Shown in pieces: positions 54,047 to 62,695 of a stretch of DNA of 64,000 nt. The notes beneath the pieces were generated by a model. That model was not told the origin of the DNA. It saw only the letters and a program-made list of their open reading frames with translations, and did no database searches. The stretch is from assembly GCA_907163375.1 (NCBI GenBank), contig CAJQUW010008680.1, positions 592,501 to 656,500 of the forward strand, in the 5' to 3' direction. The translations under genes were made by a program, and so were the position numbers. The DNA comes from Prostheceraeus crozeri (taxonomy: Eukaryota; Platyhelminthes; Polycladida; Euryleptidae). Each line of letters starts with the position of its first letter. Position 1 is the first letter of the stretch.

Positions 54047-54322
54047 ATGCAGACGCCGAACACTCTGGTCAGCTCTCCTGACAAGTCTCGGTTGAAGCCG
54101 AGAAATCTATTTGAAGAGTTTCAGCGGGCTGAAGAGCGAGAAAGGATTTATGACAATCTTGCTCGAATTGGTTCATCGGCTGTTGATGATGATACCGATT
54201 CAACAGAGTGGGGCTATATACCGCCCTCTGACAGTCGGGTGGTAGTAGAGGAGGTTGATGCCGCTGACATAGAGAGACTAAGAGTCTCTCTCAGCAGGAT
54301 CGGCCAGTCCCACCCAAGTTAG
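54047..54322 (+). CDS. conserved Polinton left-arm protein (PRNLF/TEWGYIPP family)
   Basis: The 91-residue product is homologous to 5988-6251 over its length, with the same acidic STEWGYIPPSD core. Most differences are conservative (K/R, E/D), which suggests a selected protein. It is followed by a weak histone-like stem (ggactc...gggcc, 54405-54421), about 80 bases after the stop. The function is unknown. Confidence 0.75.
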   Translation: MQTPNTLVSSPDKSRLKPRNLFEEFQRAEERERIYDNLARIGSSAVDDDTDSTEWGYIPPSDSRVVVEEVDAADIERLRVSLSRIGQSHPS

Positions 54323-54579
54323 ACGATAGTCTTTTCAAAAACATAAGATCAACTTTCATAGATGCAACACATTCTTTCATCACCCTTCGTCGGGAACGAC
54401 CCATGGACTCTTTTAAGGGCCTACCTTCTAATGCAGCTAAAGCGGTCCCAAGCCCGCCACATATCTTCGGATATGGAATGCAGAGGGGAAGAAAAATGAT
54501 GAAGGGAATGAAGGGAGGACATTCATGCGCCACACGCAGCACAACAGACTTCTCTCTTCGCTACTGAACAAGCTCTTGT

Positions 54580-54910
54580 CAGTGTCGTACAAAAGTTTTA
54601 CTGCAGCACAGGTTGATGTATAGTTAGAAAAGTTTGATCATGATGTTTTATGAAACACACATGTCATGAAATGCAAGTGTTAGTGTAGTCAAATAAATTA
54701 CCTCGACGCACGTTTGTGAAAATAAAGTTTGATCATTGACGTTGTATTCGTAAGTCTAGTCAGAAAGTGTATCATGGTTTGTAAAAGTTTTACTACAACA
54801 CAGGTTGATGTATAGTTAGAAAAGTTTGATCATCGAAGGTTTATTCGCAAGTCTAGTCAGAAAGTGTATCATGTTGTACAAAGTTTTTACTGCCACACAG
54901 GTTGATAAAG
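54580..54910 (+). repeat. three repeats upstream of the NSSEALNIF gene
   Basis: Units beginning at about 54585, 54778 and 54880 share gtacaaaagttttactgc-acac, aggttgatgtatagttag, aaaagtttgatcat and agtctagtcagaaagtgtat. They lie 100-450 bases upstream of the ATG at 55040. Confidence 0.65.
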
Positions 54911-54981
54911 TGAAAAAAGGAATCTTCATCTAAATTAGAATCATTCTGATTGGTTGTTGAGGAATTCATTGTTAAATAACT

Positions 54982-54989
54982 ATATAAGT
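54982..54989 (+). promoter_or_regulatory. TATA box of the 55040 gene, with a CCAAT-like site
   Basis: TATATAAG lies 51 bases before the ATG. gattggttgttgagg, about 35 bases further up, gives an inverted CCAAT core and is kept in Polinton-1. Confidence 0.5.
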
Positions 54990-55039
54990 GAAACGATTGC
55001 AGCACTTCTCATTCACGTTATACGATCGAACAGTCTAGT

Positions 55040-55294
55040 ATGACAAATTCTTCTGAAGCCTTGAATATTTTCTTCAAAATTTTCGAAGTTGTTGACGAGT
55101 GGGATGAAGACAAGTGTGAACAAGAGGAGGAGTCCCGCAAGAAAGTCGTCATTGAAAAAGTTGTGTGGACTGATGGTGAATTCACGCCAAAAACGACGCG
55201 TGTTAGAAAAGTGCCCGACGCACCAAAACGGCCAAGGTGTTATAAAGTGTACAGTGACTTAGAGGTTATTCCGCTTGACTTTTCCTCGCTGTAA
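55040..55294 (+). CDS. conserved small Polinton protein (NSSEALNIF family)
   Basis: This 84-residue acidic protein is homologous to 6932-7207. It starts MTNSSEALNIFFKIFEVVDE and ends with VVWTDGEFTPKTTRVRKVPD and a short LEVIPLDF tail. The start and the FTPKTTR block are the conserved parts. The shared 3' flank contains aataaa, so ordinary polyadenylation is likely here. The function is unknown. Confidence 0.7.
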   Translation: MTNSSEALNIFFKIFEVVDEWDEDKCEQEEESRKKVVIEKVVWTDGEFTPKTTRVRKVPDAPKRPRCYKVYSDLEVIPLDFSSL

Positions 55295-55717
55295 AGTATA
55301 TGTGATTCAATTATAAATAAACCTACATACTACATGTCTTTGTTTTGCAATGTATTTATCTTGAAATGGAAATAAATGGAGGAATTTAGATATGGGGTTA
55401 GTTAACACATTTGTTATCGGTCTACTTTTCTATCAAAAGGGATCATACCATTAGAGAAGATAGAAAATGATTTTGTATACCTGTGGTATAAGAGTGACAA
55501 GCAGAACTCATGACTCATTCTCAGATAACGTTGCTTCAATTGATTCACCTAAATCATGTTTCATATGTTGAATGATTTCTAGTAACTGTATTAAGTGTCT
55601 AGATGATAGGATATCTTATGCTAGCAATAGCTCCCAATCGATACTATGCTTACTCGATGATCCTTTCGAAGTCATGCAGTTTATATGAAGGAAAAACAAC
55701 ACTGTCATGATACACAT
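55295..55717. other. spacer between convergent genes
   Basis: There is no gene. The first 100 bases carry the 3' flank conserved with Polinton-1 (acatgtctttgttttgcaat, aatggaaataaa). Nothing else is recognised. Confidence 0.45.
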
Positions 55718-56056
55718 TTATTGAAAAGAAATAAAAGCAATACGTTTTGTAATAAGACGGTACATGACGTCTACTAAGTCAAACTCTTCTTGATTGCGGG
55801 GCTGACTAGAAGGAGAGAAGAGGTCTAGCCAGCTCCGGAGAGTCTCAATACACCGCTCCATCATGACGTCCTTTGGAGACACACTCAGGAAGGCAGCCCT
55901 GATTGTATCACTACTGTCCTCTTCATCGTCGGAAATGATGATGATTTCCTCATCGAACTGCAGCGGCTCGACCTCACCATCGTAAATGGTTTTCACTTGC
56001 CTCTTGCGTGGGGCATTGGGCATGAGTAAGGCATAGGCGTTCGGTGGTGTATCCAT
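55718..56056 (-). CDS. conserved Polinton protein with SPSSQPRN motif
   Basis: This 112-residue acidic protein is homologous to 7745-8140 around LFSPSSQPRNQEEF. An acidic Ile-rich tract (EEIIIISDDEEDSSD) looks like a SUMO-interacting motif; that is inference. A TATA box sits about 38 bases before the ATG (56094-56101 on the minus strand), back to back with the TATA box of the 56212 gene. Confidence 0.65.
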   Translation of the reverse strand: MDTPPNAYALLMPNAPRKRQVKTIYDGEVEPLQFDEEIIIISDDEEDSSDTIRAAFLSVSPKDVMMERCIETLRSWLDLFSPSSQPRNQEEFDLVDVMYRLITKRIAFISFQ

Positions 56057-56093
56057 TTTAATGATATTATGAGGAAATGGTCATTGCACCGCA

Positions 56094-56180
56094 CTTATAT
56101 AGATTCTCTCTCCCTGCTTCGCGCTCTCTCATTGGACGACAGCCATTTATCAATCACACTGCATCATTCTCATATATAAA
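56094..56180. promoter_or_regulatory. divergent promoter with two TATA boxes
   Basis: On the minus strand TATATAAG is at 56101-56094, serving the gene starting at 56056. On the plus strand TATATAAA is at 56173-56180, serving the ATG at 56212. The two cores are 71 bases apart. Confidence 0.55.
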
Positions 56181-56211
56181 GAAGAGTGTCTTGCATTTCA
56201 CTATCATAGTC

Positions 56212-56397
56212 ATGTCCGACACAGAGGAAACATTCACACCTCTTGCTAGCTCAACTCCTACGAAGAAGGAAGTTGAGAGAAAGTTTCAACAAAAAGAGGA
56301 AGAGGAAGAGAGACAAATGATTGAAGGCTGCAAGCAGCTCACTCTACAAACGGTTGAGAGTGAGCCTTTCATAAACGAGGCTGACTTTCAGGAGTGA
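56212..56397 (+). CDS. small acidic coiled-coil Polinton protein
   Basis: The 61-residue product starts MSDTEETFTPLASSTPTKKE, has a Glu-rich helix (KFQQKEEEEERQ) and ends SEPFINEADFQE. I take the ATG at 56212, 32 bases after the TATA box. The leader must be very short. Two stem-loops and a CAAGAAAGA follow the stop. It has no recognised family, and no counterpart is seen in Polinton-1. Confidence 0.55.
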   Translation: MSDTEETFTPLASSTPTKKEVERKFQQKEEEEERQMIEGCKQLTLQTVESEPFINEADFQE

Positions 56398-56431
56398 AAA
56401 GCCCTTTGATGAGACAGAGAATGCCCCAAAC

Positions 56432-56477
56432 GGTCTTTATGAGACCACGGCCTTAACGGCCACCTAATCAAGAAAGA
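56432..56477 (+). terminator. two histone-like stem-loops and a CAAGAAAGA downstream element
   Basis: GGTCT-ttatg-AGACC (56432-56446) followed by acg and GGCC-ttaac-GGCC followed by acc (56449-56464) stand in tandem. CAAGAAAGA is at 56469-56477. In sea urchin histone genes the 3' end is a GC-rich stem-loop, ACCA, then CAAGAAAGA, the U7 snRNA target. Here stem, ACC and CAAGAAAGA stand in that order and spacing. The stem is shorter than the canonical 6 bp. Confidence 0.5.
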
Positions 56478-56505
56478 AAAGACATTGACTGCGCCACACG
56501 CAACA

Positions 56506-58140
56506 TTAGTGATTTGATGTTATCTGACGAAAATGAAGTGTTAAGACAGTACGACCACCAATGAATTGAATAGGATTACCACTATCATCATAGATACCAA
56601 ATTTGCAATGGGATAATCGTGATACATTGACTGGAATGTATACCTTGTTCAGGAACTCCCTGTGCATGGTCACACCAAAGTCGCCACTGTCAATAGGAAT
56701 ATATCTTAAAAGGGGAACCATTTGACCACCAACTTGTGTTGAATGGATAAAGTTAGTGTAAATGTAAAAGTGATTGATATTCATATCGAGCAAGGATGTT
56801 GAGCCACAATACTTCTCGTCGTAGAATATGTCACGTTTGAATCCTAAAATCTTTGTCAACTCTTTTGAAATGTGAATGACCGTTTTACCATGTACACTGA
56901 TACAGAATGTATTTTCTTTAGGATCATAGTCAAAATGATATGAGTGTAGATTTGATACACCCTTGTTCAAGTATGTACAAACATCATAACCATTGCTATA
57001 ATGCTTTGGAGGTATCGGTAACTTTTCATTTGGCTTCCATGTAAGACTGGGACGTAAAACAGGGTCTGTACGTTTGAAATAAAGGACCATTCGACAATCG
57101 GATTGCTGTTCAGATGTTATTTTCACATTCCCCCATTCATGGTATGACCATAAGACGTCTGTTTTTAAAGAGAGCAAATCGCGAAATTTAGAATTGATGT
57201 GAACAAATCCAATGTGTGAACGCTCATAATCATTTCGGAAATCAATCCTTGCTTTATTGTGTACTCGAGTGATGGACATAGATAATCCATTTATTTCATT
57301 TACCTGTTTGATCAAGTCATCAACAGTACCAGATTTAAAAAGCACAAAGCGCTCATGCATGCGATCAAGGGGAAGAAGGGTAATATTAAATTTTTTCCTG
57401 TGCCAATTTGGATATTTCTTAATCTGCTTTGATACTTTCATGGACACTTGAGCTCTCAAAGGGAAGGCACCGCCTCCTTTTACTTCTGCAAATTTTGTGA
57501 TAGGTAGAAAGAAACGTGATTTAAGATTCAATATCTTTTGCAGAGGTCCACTCACATAAAATCCATGGGAAATAGTAGTCGGTCTCATGTAGAGGGTAAC
57601 TTTATGTAGATTTGGATCCATTTGCCAGAACCATAGATCCTTTGCCAAATCATTCATAACATTCAATAGGCGTTGAATTTTCATATAATAGTATGATTGC
57701 TCTAAACGATGACGGAATGATGGGTTTGTAGGTTGTTTCCATTTCAGGGGTGAAGCATTTTTAGCAATGGGTATGTCTGTATCTGCAGTGATAATTAAAG
57801 TAGGGCCATTTACAATCTCATCAACAGCTCGCTTTCCCCGACGGGTGTTTACTGTAGGAATAGAATTCCACTCTGCTGCATGTTCATTCAAGTTGTAGGT
57901 ATGTACTTTATCATTTCGCTCTAGTTTTGGAAAGTACAAGTCTTGATTCGTTGCAGTGCCTAATGTAATCTCTTCATTTGCAATGGTTCTTATATTATTC
58001 ACATAGCTCAAATCTTGCAGGGCCACTTCCCAATCACCATTTAAGTCAATCGGCTGTGTTAAATCAGTCTCAAACTCGGCAGCTGTATTTTCATATCGCT
58101 CAGGTTGAGCATTACTGGGAAACACTGCTGTAAACTCCAT
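56506..58140 (-). CDS. Polinton-2 'LNGDWEV' family protein, full length
   Basis: The 544-residue product starts MEFTAVFPSNAQPERYENTA and has the family signature QPIDLNGDWEVALQDLSYVN near residue 35. Later blocks are IVNGPTLIITADTDIP, RPTTISHGFYVSGPLQ, ILGFKRDIFYDEKYCG and YDDSGNPIQFIGGRTVLTLH. Two decayed members stand in Polinton-1. Many Polintons have a protein of this type. It is probably a late or virion protein, because it lies with the capsid genes, but its role is unknown to me. It looks whole. Confidence 0.75.
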   Translation of the reverse strand: MEFTAVFPSNAQPERYENTAAEFETDLTQPIDLNGDWEVALQDLSYVNNIRTIANEEITLGTATNQDLYFPKLERNDKVHTYNLNEHAAEWNSIPTVNTRRGKRAVDEIVNGPTLIITADTDIPIAKNASPLKWKQPTNPSFRHRLEQSYYYMKIQRLLNVMNDLAKDLWFWQMDPNLHKVTLYMRPTTISHGFYVSGPLQKILNLKSRFFLPITKFAEVKGGGAFPLRAQVSMKVSKQIKKYPNWHRKKFNITLLPLDRMHERFVLFKSGTVDDLIKQVNEINGLSMSITRVHNKARIDFRNDYERSHIGFVHINSKFRDLLSLKTDVLWSYHEWGNVKITSEQQSDCRMVLYFKRTDPVLRPSLTWKPNEKLPIPPKHYSNGYDVCTYLNKGVSNLHSYHFDYDPKENTFCISVHGKTVIHISKELTKILGFKRDIFYDEKYCGSTSLLDMNINHFYIYTNFIHSTQVGGQMVPLLRYIPIDSGDFGVTMHREFLNKVYIPVNVSRLSHCKFGIYDDSGNPIQFIGGRTVLTLHFRQITSNH

Positions 58141-58170
58141 GTTAAAGTATCAACATAAAGCGTCGTTTGC

Positions 58171-58737
58171 TTAGGCGTTATGTCGCATGACATAACGAAC
58201 TGCTGCTTTCAATCTATTCACAGTAGGCACTTTCTGTCGTCCTAGGAATTTGGTTAAGAGTGATTGCCCTTTCACATAATGCACTCCCCTAAGTATGCTT
58301 GTACCGCCTTCTTTCATATTGCGATAGTTGATACAACCAAATATGACTTGATATCTTGGTCTTCTACGTTTAAAATCTGCAAGGGTATGAAATATTTCAC
58401 GTTTTATTGATGAGCTCACACGACAGCTATTTTTTAATTCCATTGCAATGCGACGTACAGGATTGATCAAATCGATGCCACCTACAGGCGATCGCTTAAA
58501 GCCATAATCTGTTAACACCATTTCCCACGCATGACCCATTCGCTGACGTAAAATCTGAAGTTTGTAAGCATGATTTTGCCAAGGATCGGCTATGCCGGAA
58601 AGAATTACATCTTCAATAGGTCTTGTTGCATGAATAGGTGATTTGATGAGACGAACTGCATCATCTAATCCTCGTCCCGCTAATGTCACTATTGCAAATG
58701 ATAATATGATGATCAATCTTAACATGACTTCGTCCAT
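58171..58737 (-). CDS. putative PD-(D/E)XK nuclease-like protein
   Basis: The 188-residue product begins with a hydrophobic stretch (MLRLIIILSFAIVTLAG), like a signal or anchor. Its core has GGIDLINPVRRIAMELKNS, an Asp followed 12 residues later by E-x-K, the usual spacing of PD-(D/E)XK nucleases. It is followed by IFHTLADFKRRRPRYQVIFG and a basic end. The first ATG (58737) is used; a second at 58725 is possible. It is 30 bases downstream of nothing on its strand and just upstream of the LNGDWEV gene. No homologue is seen in Polinton-1. The fold call is tentative. Confidence 0.4.
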   Translation of the reverse strand: MDEVMLRLIIILSFAIVTLAGRGLDDAVRLIKSPIHATRPIEDVILSGIADPWQNHAYKLQILRQRMGHAWEMVLTDYGFKRSPVGGIDLINPVRRIAMELKNSCRVSSSIKREIFHTLADFKRRRPRYQVIFGCINYRNMKEGGTSILRGVHYVKGQSLLTKFLGRQKVPTVNRLKAAVRYVMRHNA

Positions 58738-58802
58738 TTCTTATGAATGTTTTGCTTAAACGAGAAGACTAAGCAAACGTTTTGATGTGTCTAAAACTAA
58801 CC

Positions 58803-59135
58803 ATGATTGCCAAGCTCTCTTCTCAGTGTCATGTTACATGGAAGGCTCGACGCATTACCTTTTACGATACTCATCGACACGTTAAAATAAGTTTATCACC
58901 TTTTCAAATGGATAACCTCCACGATGCTTTACATATCATGCATCATCCAATGTACTATATCCCTCTAGGTGGACGTCTATTCATTATTCGACGAGATTTC
59001 ATTGCTCTTCATGATCAATATGGTGTTATACATTTTACATCCTCAAGTTGGAACAAGTATAGAGAACGTATACATCCTCGCATCATGACTTACCTTAAAC
59101 AAACCAACACTCATAAGCATGAATGTGACAAGTGA
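58803..59135 (+). CDS. small Polinton protein, PC4-like
   Basis: About 110 residues begin MIAKLSSQCHVTWKARRITF, with HVKISLSPFQMDNLHDAL and then a second half with LFIIRRDFIALHD and VIHFTSSSWNKYRERIHPRI. Both halves repeat the strand-helix pattern of the Polinton-1 proteins at 19386 and 19779. The ISLSPFQMDNL stretch resembles the ISLTPEQWEAL of PC4/p15. A longer start at 58785 is possible. The position between the structural genes and the protease is conserved. Confidence 0.5.
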   Translation: MIAKLSSQCHVTWKARRITFYDTHRHVKISLSPFQMDNLHDALHIMHHPMYYIPLGGRLFIIRRDFIALHDQYGVIHFTSSSWNKYRERIHPRIMTYLKQTNTHKHECDK

Positions 59136-59252
59136 ACAATGTCTTCTTATCTCTACCTATTCATGTTTGATGACTAAATACAACCTATTCAATCACATCA
59201 TCTACTTTTCCATTGAAGTATAATAAAGAAAACAAATTTTAATCGTACATAT

Positions 59253-59714
59253 TTATTGAAGGCTTTTATAAAAGTTACGAATGCGCTTTTCATTGACAAG
59301 GGTATCATGTGAAAAATGTTTACAAATGTCATGTAAAGAGTCATAATGTAGTCGTTGCATTACAAAGTAGAGGGCATAGGCTCCACATGTTGAAGACAAG
59401 GGATGTTGATAGGCCAAAGCATTGCGAATCCATTTTCGTGAATGACGGTTCATGAAACGTGTGACATAATCACAATTTGGTAAGGCCAATGAATCAAAGA
59501 TTTCACCGCAATAGTTTTTATCAATAAACAAAACTTTCCAGTGTTTGCCGGGTAAGTGTGCTGTATCAGTATTCATGATAATGAATGAGGGTGGTTTTGG
59601 TAAAACTGTGGGCATATTATTAATGGAAAACACACCTCGAAATGCTGCAACAGTGCGTTCATCACCATGTTCTTGAACGACTCTCTCTAGCTCTGCATCA
59701 GATAACCAACTCAT
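59253..59714 (-). CDS. PRO: Polinton-2 adenain-like cysteine protease
   Basis: The 153-residue product has exactly the length of the Polinton-1 copy. It shows the His block (PGKHWKVLFIDKN), acidic block (GEIFDSLALPNC) and Cys block (QHPLSSTCGAYALYFVMQRL). It is the presumed processing protease of the capsid. Its ATG shares one base with the stop of the capsid gene (TAATG), which suggests coupled translation or a shared transcript. It looks whole. Confidence 0.9.
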   Translation of the reverse strand: MSWLSDAELERVVQEHGDERTVAAFRGVFSINNMPTVLPKPPSFIIMNTDTAHLPGKHWKVLFIDKNYCGEIFDSLALPNCDYVTRFMNRHSRKWIRNALAYQHPLSSTCGAYALYFVMQRLHYDSLHDICKHFSHDTLVNEKRIRNFYKSLQ

Positions 59715-60994
59715 TAACTTGTATAAGAAGCGGAAACGTCACGTAGTCTGTTAATTCGAATGGTGGAATCGAACACAGCATAGATGAGTACATTGACTGT
59801 TTTCGTCAAATCTTTTTCAAAGAAGAATTCTAGTTTAAGACCCTTCGTGGCAGTGCCCGGACGATAAGAAGCACCTGCTTCATTGTTTGCTGTCAAATCA
59901 AATGCATAAAGTGTATAACCTTTAGCAAATTCATCATAGGTCAAACCATTGGTGTCATCAGTATTCCAGTATTTAAAGGTCTCCATAGTATTTTGATATG
60001 AGCGAGAATAATGTCCATTAGCAAAGTCTGGGCAAAAAGGAGTACCAGGAATGCAATCAGTATCGCGATACAATCCGATTTGATTTAAACCAAAGTGTTC
60101 AAAGTTGAGGGGATTCTTCGATATATTACCATTGTATGCATCATTTGCAATCAATCCCACAATGATCATTTTTGGTGATTGTATAGGAAACAAACTATCT
60201 TTAACAAAGCTCTTTTGCGCACGAGGAATGGTGAAACTATGGATCTCAGTATGATTTACATCATAAAGAGCATCATACTTCTTCAAACCCATCTCGTGAC
60301 CATTAATCACCGAAGGATTCACTGTCATTCGTCGCACATAAAGTCTAACACTTTCAAACACAATCTTAAACTCAGTCTTTGCTCCATAAGAATTCAATAC
60401 AAATTTAGGATCGTTCGGTAAGAGATGAACTCGCATGTCTACTTTTGACATTAAGAAACGTGATTGACGGAAAAAGTCCAAGTATAGGGGACCATATAAT
60501 TCACACACCCTACTTTCTGCAGTCCACTTTTCACGAGTGACAAATCCCTTGTTTTTGTCACTATCAAATTTACCAGCTTCATCTTTACACCAACCCATAA
60601 CAGCCATGTGACTCTTTTGTGCTTGTGGCTGGAACTGCATGACTGTTGAAAAATAACCGAGATAGGGATAACTGTGTTGACCACCTTCAACCCGAGTTTC
60701 ACCAATGGTCAATGATACATCCTTGAAGAGCGTTGCTATTGCCAAGTTATTCACGGCTACTTTGTCCTTATCATCAAGGTTGGTACCGTCCTTATTTACT
60801 ATCTTAAACTTAACATGTAGATTGATGTCATTTACATCGATGTACTCAGCATCATTTCCTGGTATTAAAAATTCAATGACACTACCAGAATCAATACTTG
60901 TCTGTGGATAACGAATGGATACATAATTTCTAATGATATCCGTCTGTATAGGTGTTCTATCAAATAAGCAAAGGGATGTGGTTTTACATTCCAT
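59714..60994 (-). CDS. Polinton-2 major capsid protein (double jelly-roll type)
   Basis: The 426-residue product starts MECKTTSLCLFDRTPIQTDI. Conserved blocks are VIEFLIPGNDAEYIDVNDIN, VAVNNLAIATLFKDVSLTIG, QKSHMAVMGW, LDFFRQSRFL and, at the end, YTLYAFDLTANNEAGASYRP with VNVLIYAVFDSTIRINRLRD. It matches the Polinton-1 protein along its length and corresponds to the Polinton protein predicted to form the capsid. The next gene upstream ends two bases before its ATG. It looks whole. Confidence 0.8.
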   Translation of the reverse strand: MECKTTSLCLFDRTPIQTDIIRNYVSIRYPQTSIDSGSVIEFLIPGNDAEYIDVNDINLHVKFKIVNKDGTNLDDKDKVAVNNLAIATLFKDVSLTIGETRVEGGQHSYPYLGYFSTVMQFQPQAQKSHMAVMGWCKDEAGKFDSDKNKGFVTREKWTAESRVCELYGPLYLDFFRQSRFLMSKVDMRVHLLPNDPKFVLNSYGAKTEFKIVFESVRLYVRRMTVNPSVINGHEMGLKKYDALYDVNHTEIHSFTIPRAQKSFVKDSLFPIQSPKMIIVGLIANDAYNGNISKNPLNFEHFGLNQIGLYRDTDCIPGTPFCPDFANGHYSRSYQNTMETFKYWNTDDTNGLTYDEFAKGYTLYAFDLTANNEAGASYRPGTATKGLKLEFFFEKDLTKTVNVLIYAVFDSTIRINRLRDVSASYTS

Positions 60995-60996
60995 AT

Positions 60997-61385
60997 TTAA
61001 AACAGTCCACGTCGTCTGCGTTTGCTAGGAGGTATACGAGATGCTCTTCGCTTACGTTTGCCTGAAGTAGAGAGTGGATTGATATGACTGATGACAGACC
61101 TGATACCAGCCTTACCGACATTCTTCAAACGCTGTATTCCATGACGCTTTAGCGATTCACGAATCGGCAATCTTCCTGAAAGCGCATCACTTGCTACATC
61201 TGCTGCTAATCCTACAGCTTCCTTTAAAGCTGATTTTCCCACATTTGCGATAGTGGGGAGCATCATACCTTTGACAGCACCCAATAGACTACCCCCTTTT
61301 TGACGTCTCGATCCAGCATAAACGGGAAAGCCAGCTCCATGACTAGCATAGGAGGGGCAGAATAAAACGTAGCAGTTTGATCCAT
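60997..61385 (-). pseudogene. Polinton-2 small basic protein (minor capsid/core-like)
   Basis: The end (GAVKGMMLPTIANVGKSALK, VGLAADVASDAL, RRASRIPPSKRRRRGLF) is open, and the start at 61385 (MDQTATFYSAP) matches the Polinton-1 gene. It is nearly whole, with about one break. The layout of a Gly-rich start, amphipathic helix and Arg-rich tail is shared with the copy at 22430-22885. Confidence 0.55.
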
Positions 61386-61426
61386 AGGTATTTATTTATT
61401 TATATTTACACAATTCATTACTTTGC

Positions 61427-62494
61427 TTAGGAACGTTGACTAACACGATAAAGGTCAGAATGACGAATCCAACTGTTCATTGAATTTGGATAGCCAGCCC
61501 ATTTCACCAGGCTCCACTTTTCCCCTTGTCGCATTTGGTGACGAAGTATCTTTTCAACCATGTAGTCATCATCTTCTTTGGTGATGGGTGTTATCTCATG
61601 ACGATAAAAACTCCCTTCAATCTCTTCACCATGATAATCGCGAAGCTTGTAGGTAGTGGGCTTGAATTTCTTGTTAACCTCAGAGACAGTAAATATTTCT
61701 TCCGTCCAATTGGGAAGATATCCTTTCGCAAACACGCTTTTCACCTTGGAAATGCGAACTTTGTCACCAACCTGAATGTCACGTTTACCTTGTGATGGTT
61801 GCTTGCGTTTAGCATTGATTTCACGGATTGTATCCACCATGTCTGGAGTTATGTCAGCAGGTTTGTGACCAATCATACGATGGACAGAATGATTGTAAGC
61901 GTGTACAGTATCTTGTAATACATCTGTCCACTTTTGTGTTACTTTTGCAGTGAAATAGCGCCATAGGCGAGTTTTCAGTGTACGGTTAAAGCGCTCGACC
62001 ACTGCAGCCTTGTATGCACTTTTCACACTAAACAGCTCAATGTTGTGTTTGCGAAATAAAGCACGCACATGTCTGTTTTCAAACTCTTTCCCTTGATCAG
62101 TCTGAATACGTGTGGGAATGCGTCCTTCACTGAAAATATTTTGGAAAGCCTCGGCCACTTCTTCACCACGCTTTGTCTTGAGTGGTTGAACCCAAGCATA
62201 ACGAGAAAATAAGTCAATGACAGTTAGGAGAAAGCGATAGCCTTTATTCTTTTTAGCTAATAAAGAAACATCAGCCAAATCTGCTTGCCATTGTTCATCA
62301 ATATCATGAACGATATAAGAACGGGTAGGATAACGTTTTCGAGCTTGTGTGTGCAATGTATATGCAGGTTGAGCTTTTAACCATCTCTTCACTTGTTTCT
62401 GTGAATAACCACTTGCTTGTGACAACTTTTTCACTGAAGCATAACCTGCATAATGCTTTGGGTTATAGTAAATTGATTTCAGATGTTCATCCAT
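61427..62494 (-). CDS. INT: Polinton-2 integrase with chromodomain
   Basis: This is a retroviral-type integrase of 355 residues. An N-terminal helical part carries GYASVKKLSQASGYSQKQVK. The core shows the DDE triad in DEQWQADLADVSLL, RIQTDQGKEFENRH and AAVVERFNRTLKTRLWRY. An SH3-like IQVGDKVRISKVKSVF and a C-terminal chromodomain (DYMVEKILRHQMRQGEKWSL, WAGYPNSMNSW) follow. It catalyses insertion of the Polinton. The ATG is six bases after the stop of the Cys-rich gene. It looks whole. Confidence 0.92.
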   Translation of the reverse strand: MDEHLKSIYYNPKHYAGYASVKKLSQASGYSQKQVKRWLKAQPAYTLHTQARKRYPTRSYIVHDIDEQWQADLADVSLLAKKNKGYRFLLTVIDLFSRYAWVQPLKTKRGEEVAEAFQNIFSEGRIPTRIQTDQGKEFENRHVRALFRKHNIELFSVKSAYKAAVVERFNRTLKTRLWRYFTAKVTQKWTDVLQDTVHAYNHSVHRMIGHKPADITPDMVDTIREINAKRKQPSQGKRDIQVGDKVRISKVKSVFAKGYLPNWTEEIFTVSEVNKKFKPTTYKLRDYHGEEIEGSFYRHEITPITKEDDDYMVEKILRHQMRQGEKWSLVKWAGYPNSMNSWIRHSDLYRVSQRS

Positions 62495-62500
62495 CGTCTA

Positions 62501-62695
62501 TTAAGAGGGATCGTTTATTTGCCTCAAAGTATCAGTCTTTTTCTCCGCTAGGGTTTGCGTTTGTGTTTGAGTCCTGCTTTTGCTACTTTTTTGAGCCGTC
62601 TTGTATGAATCACTTTTACAACATGTACTTAAGCAGTTCAATGACACATGAATGTTTGGCAACTCTGAACATGGGATGCAACATAGCTTCTTCAT
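62501..62695 (-). CDS. Polinton-2 small Cys-rich protein
   Basis: The 64-residue product begins MKKLCCIPCSELPNIHVSLN and continues CLSTCCKSDSYKTAQKSSKS with a QTQTQTQ repeat. It is homologous to 23954-24184. The six Cys in the first half may bind metal. The ATG overlaps the upstream stop by one base (TAATG). The function is unknown. Confidence 0.6.
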   Translation of the reverse strand: MKKLCCIPCSELPNIHVSLNCLSTCCKSDSYKTAQKSSKSRTQTQTQTLAEKKTDTLRQINDPS

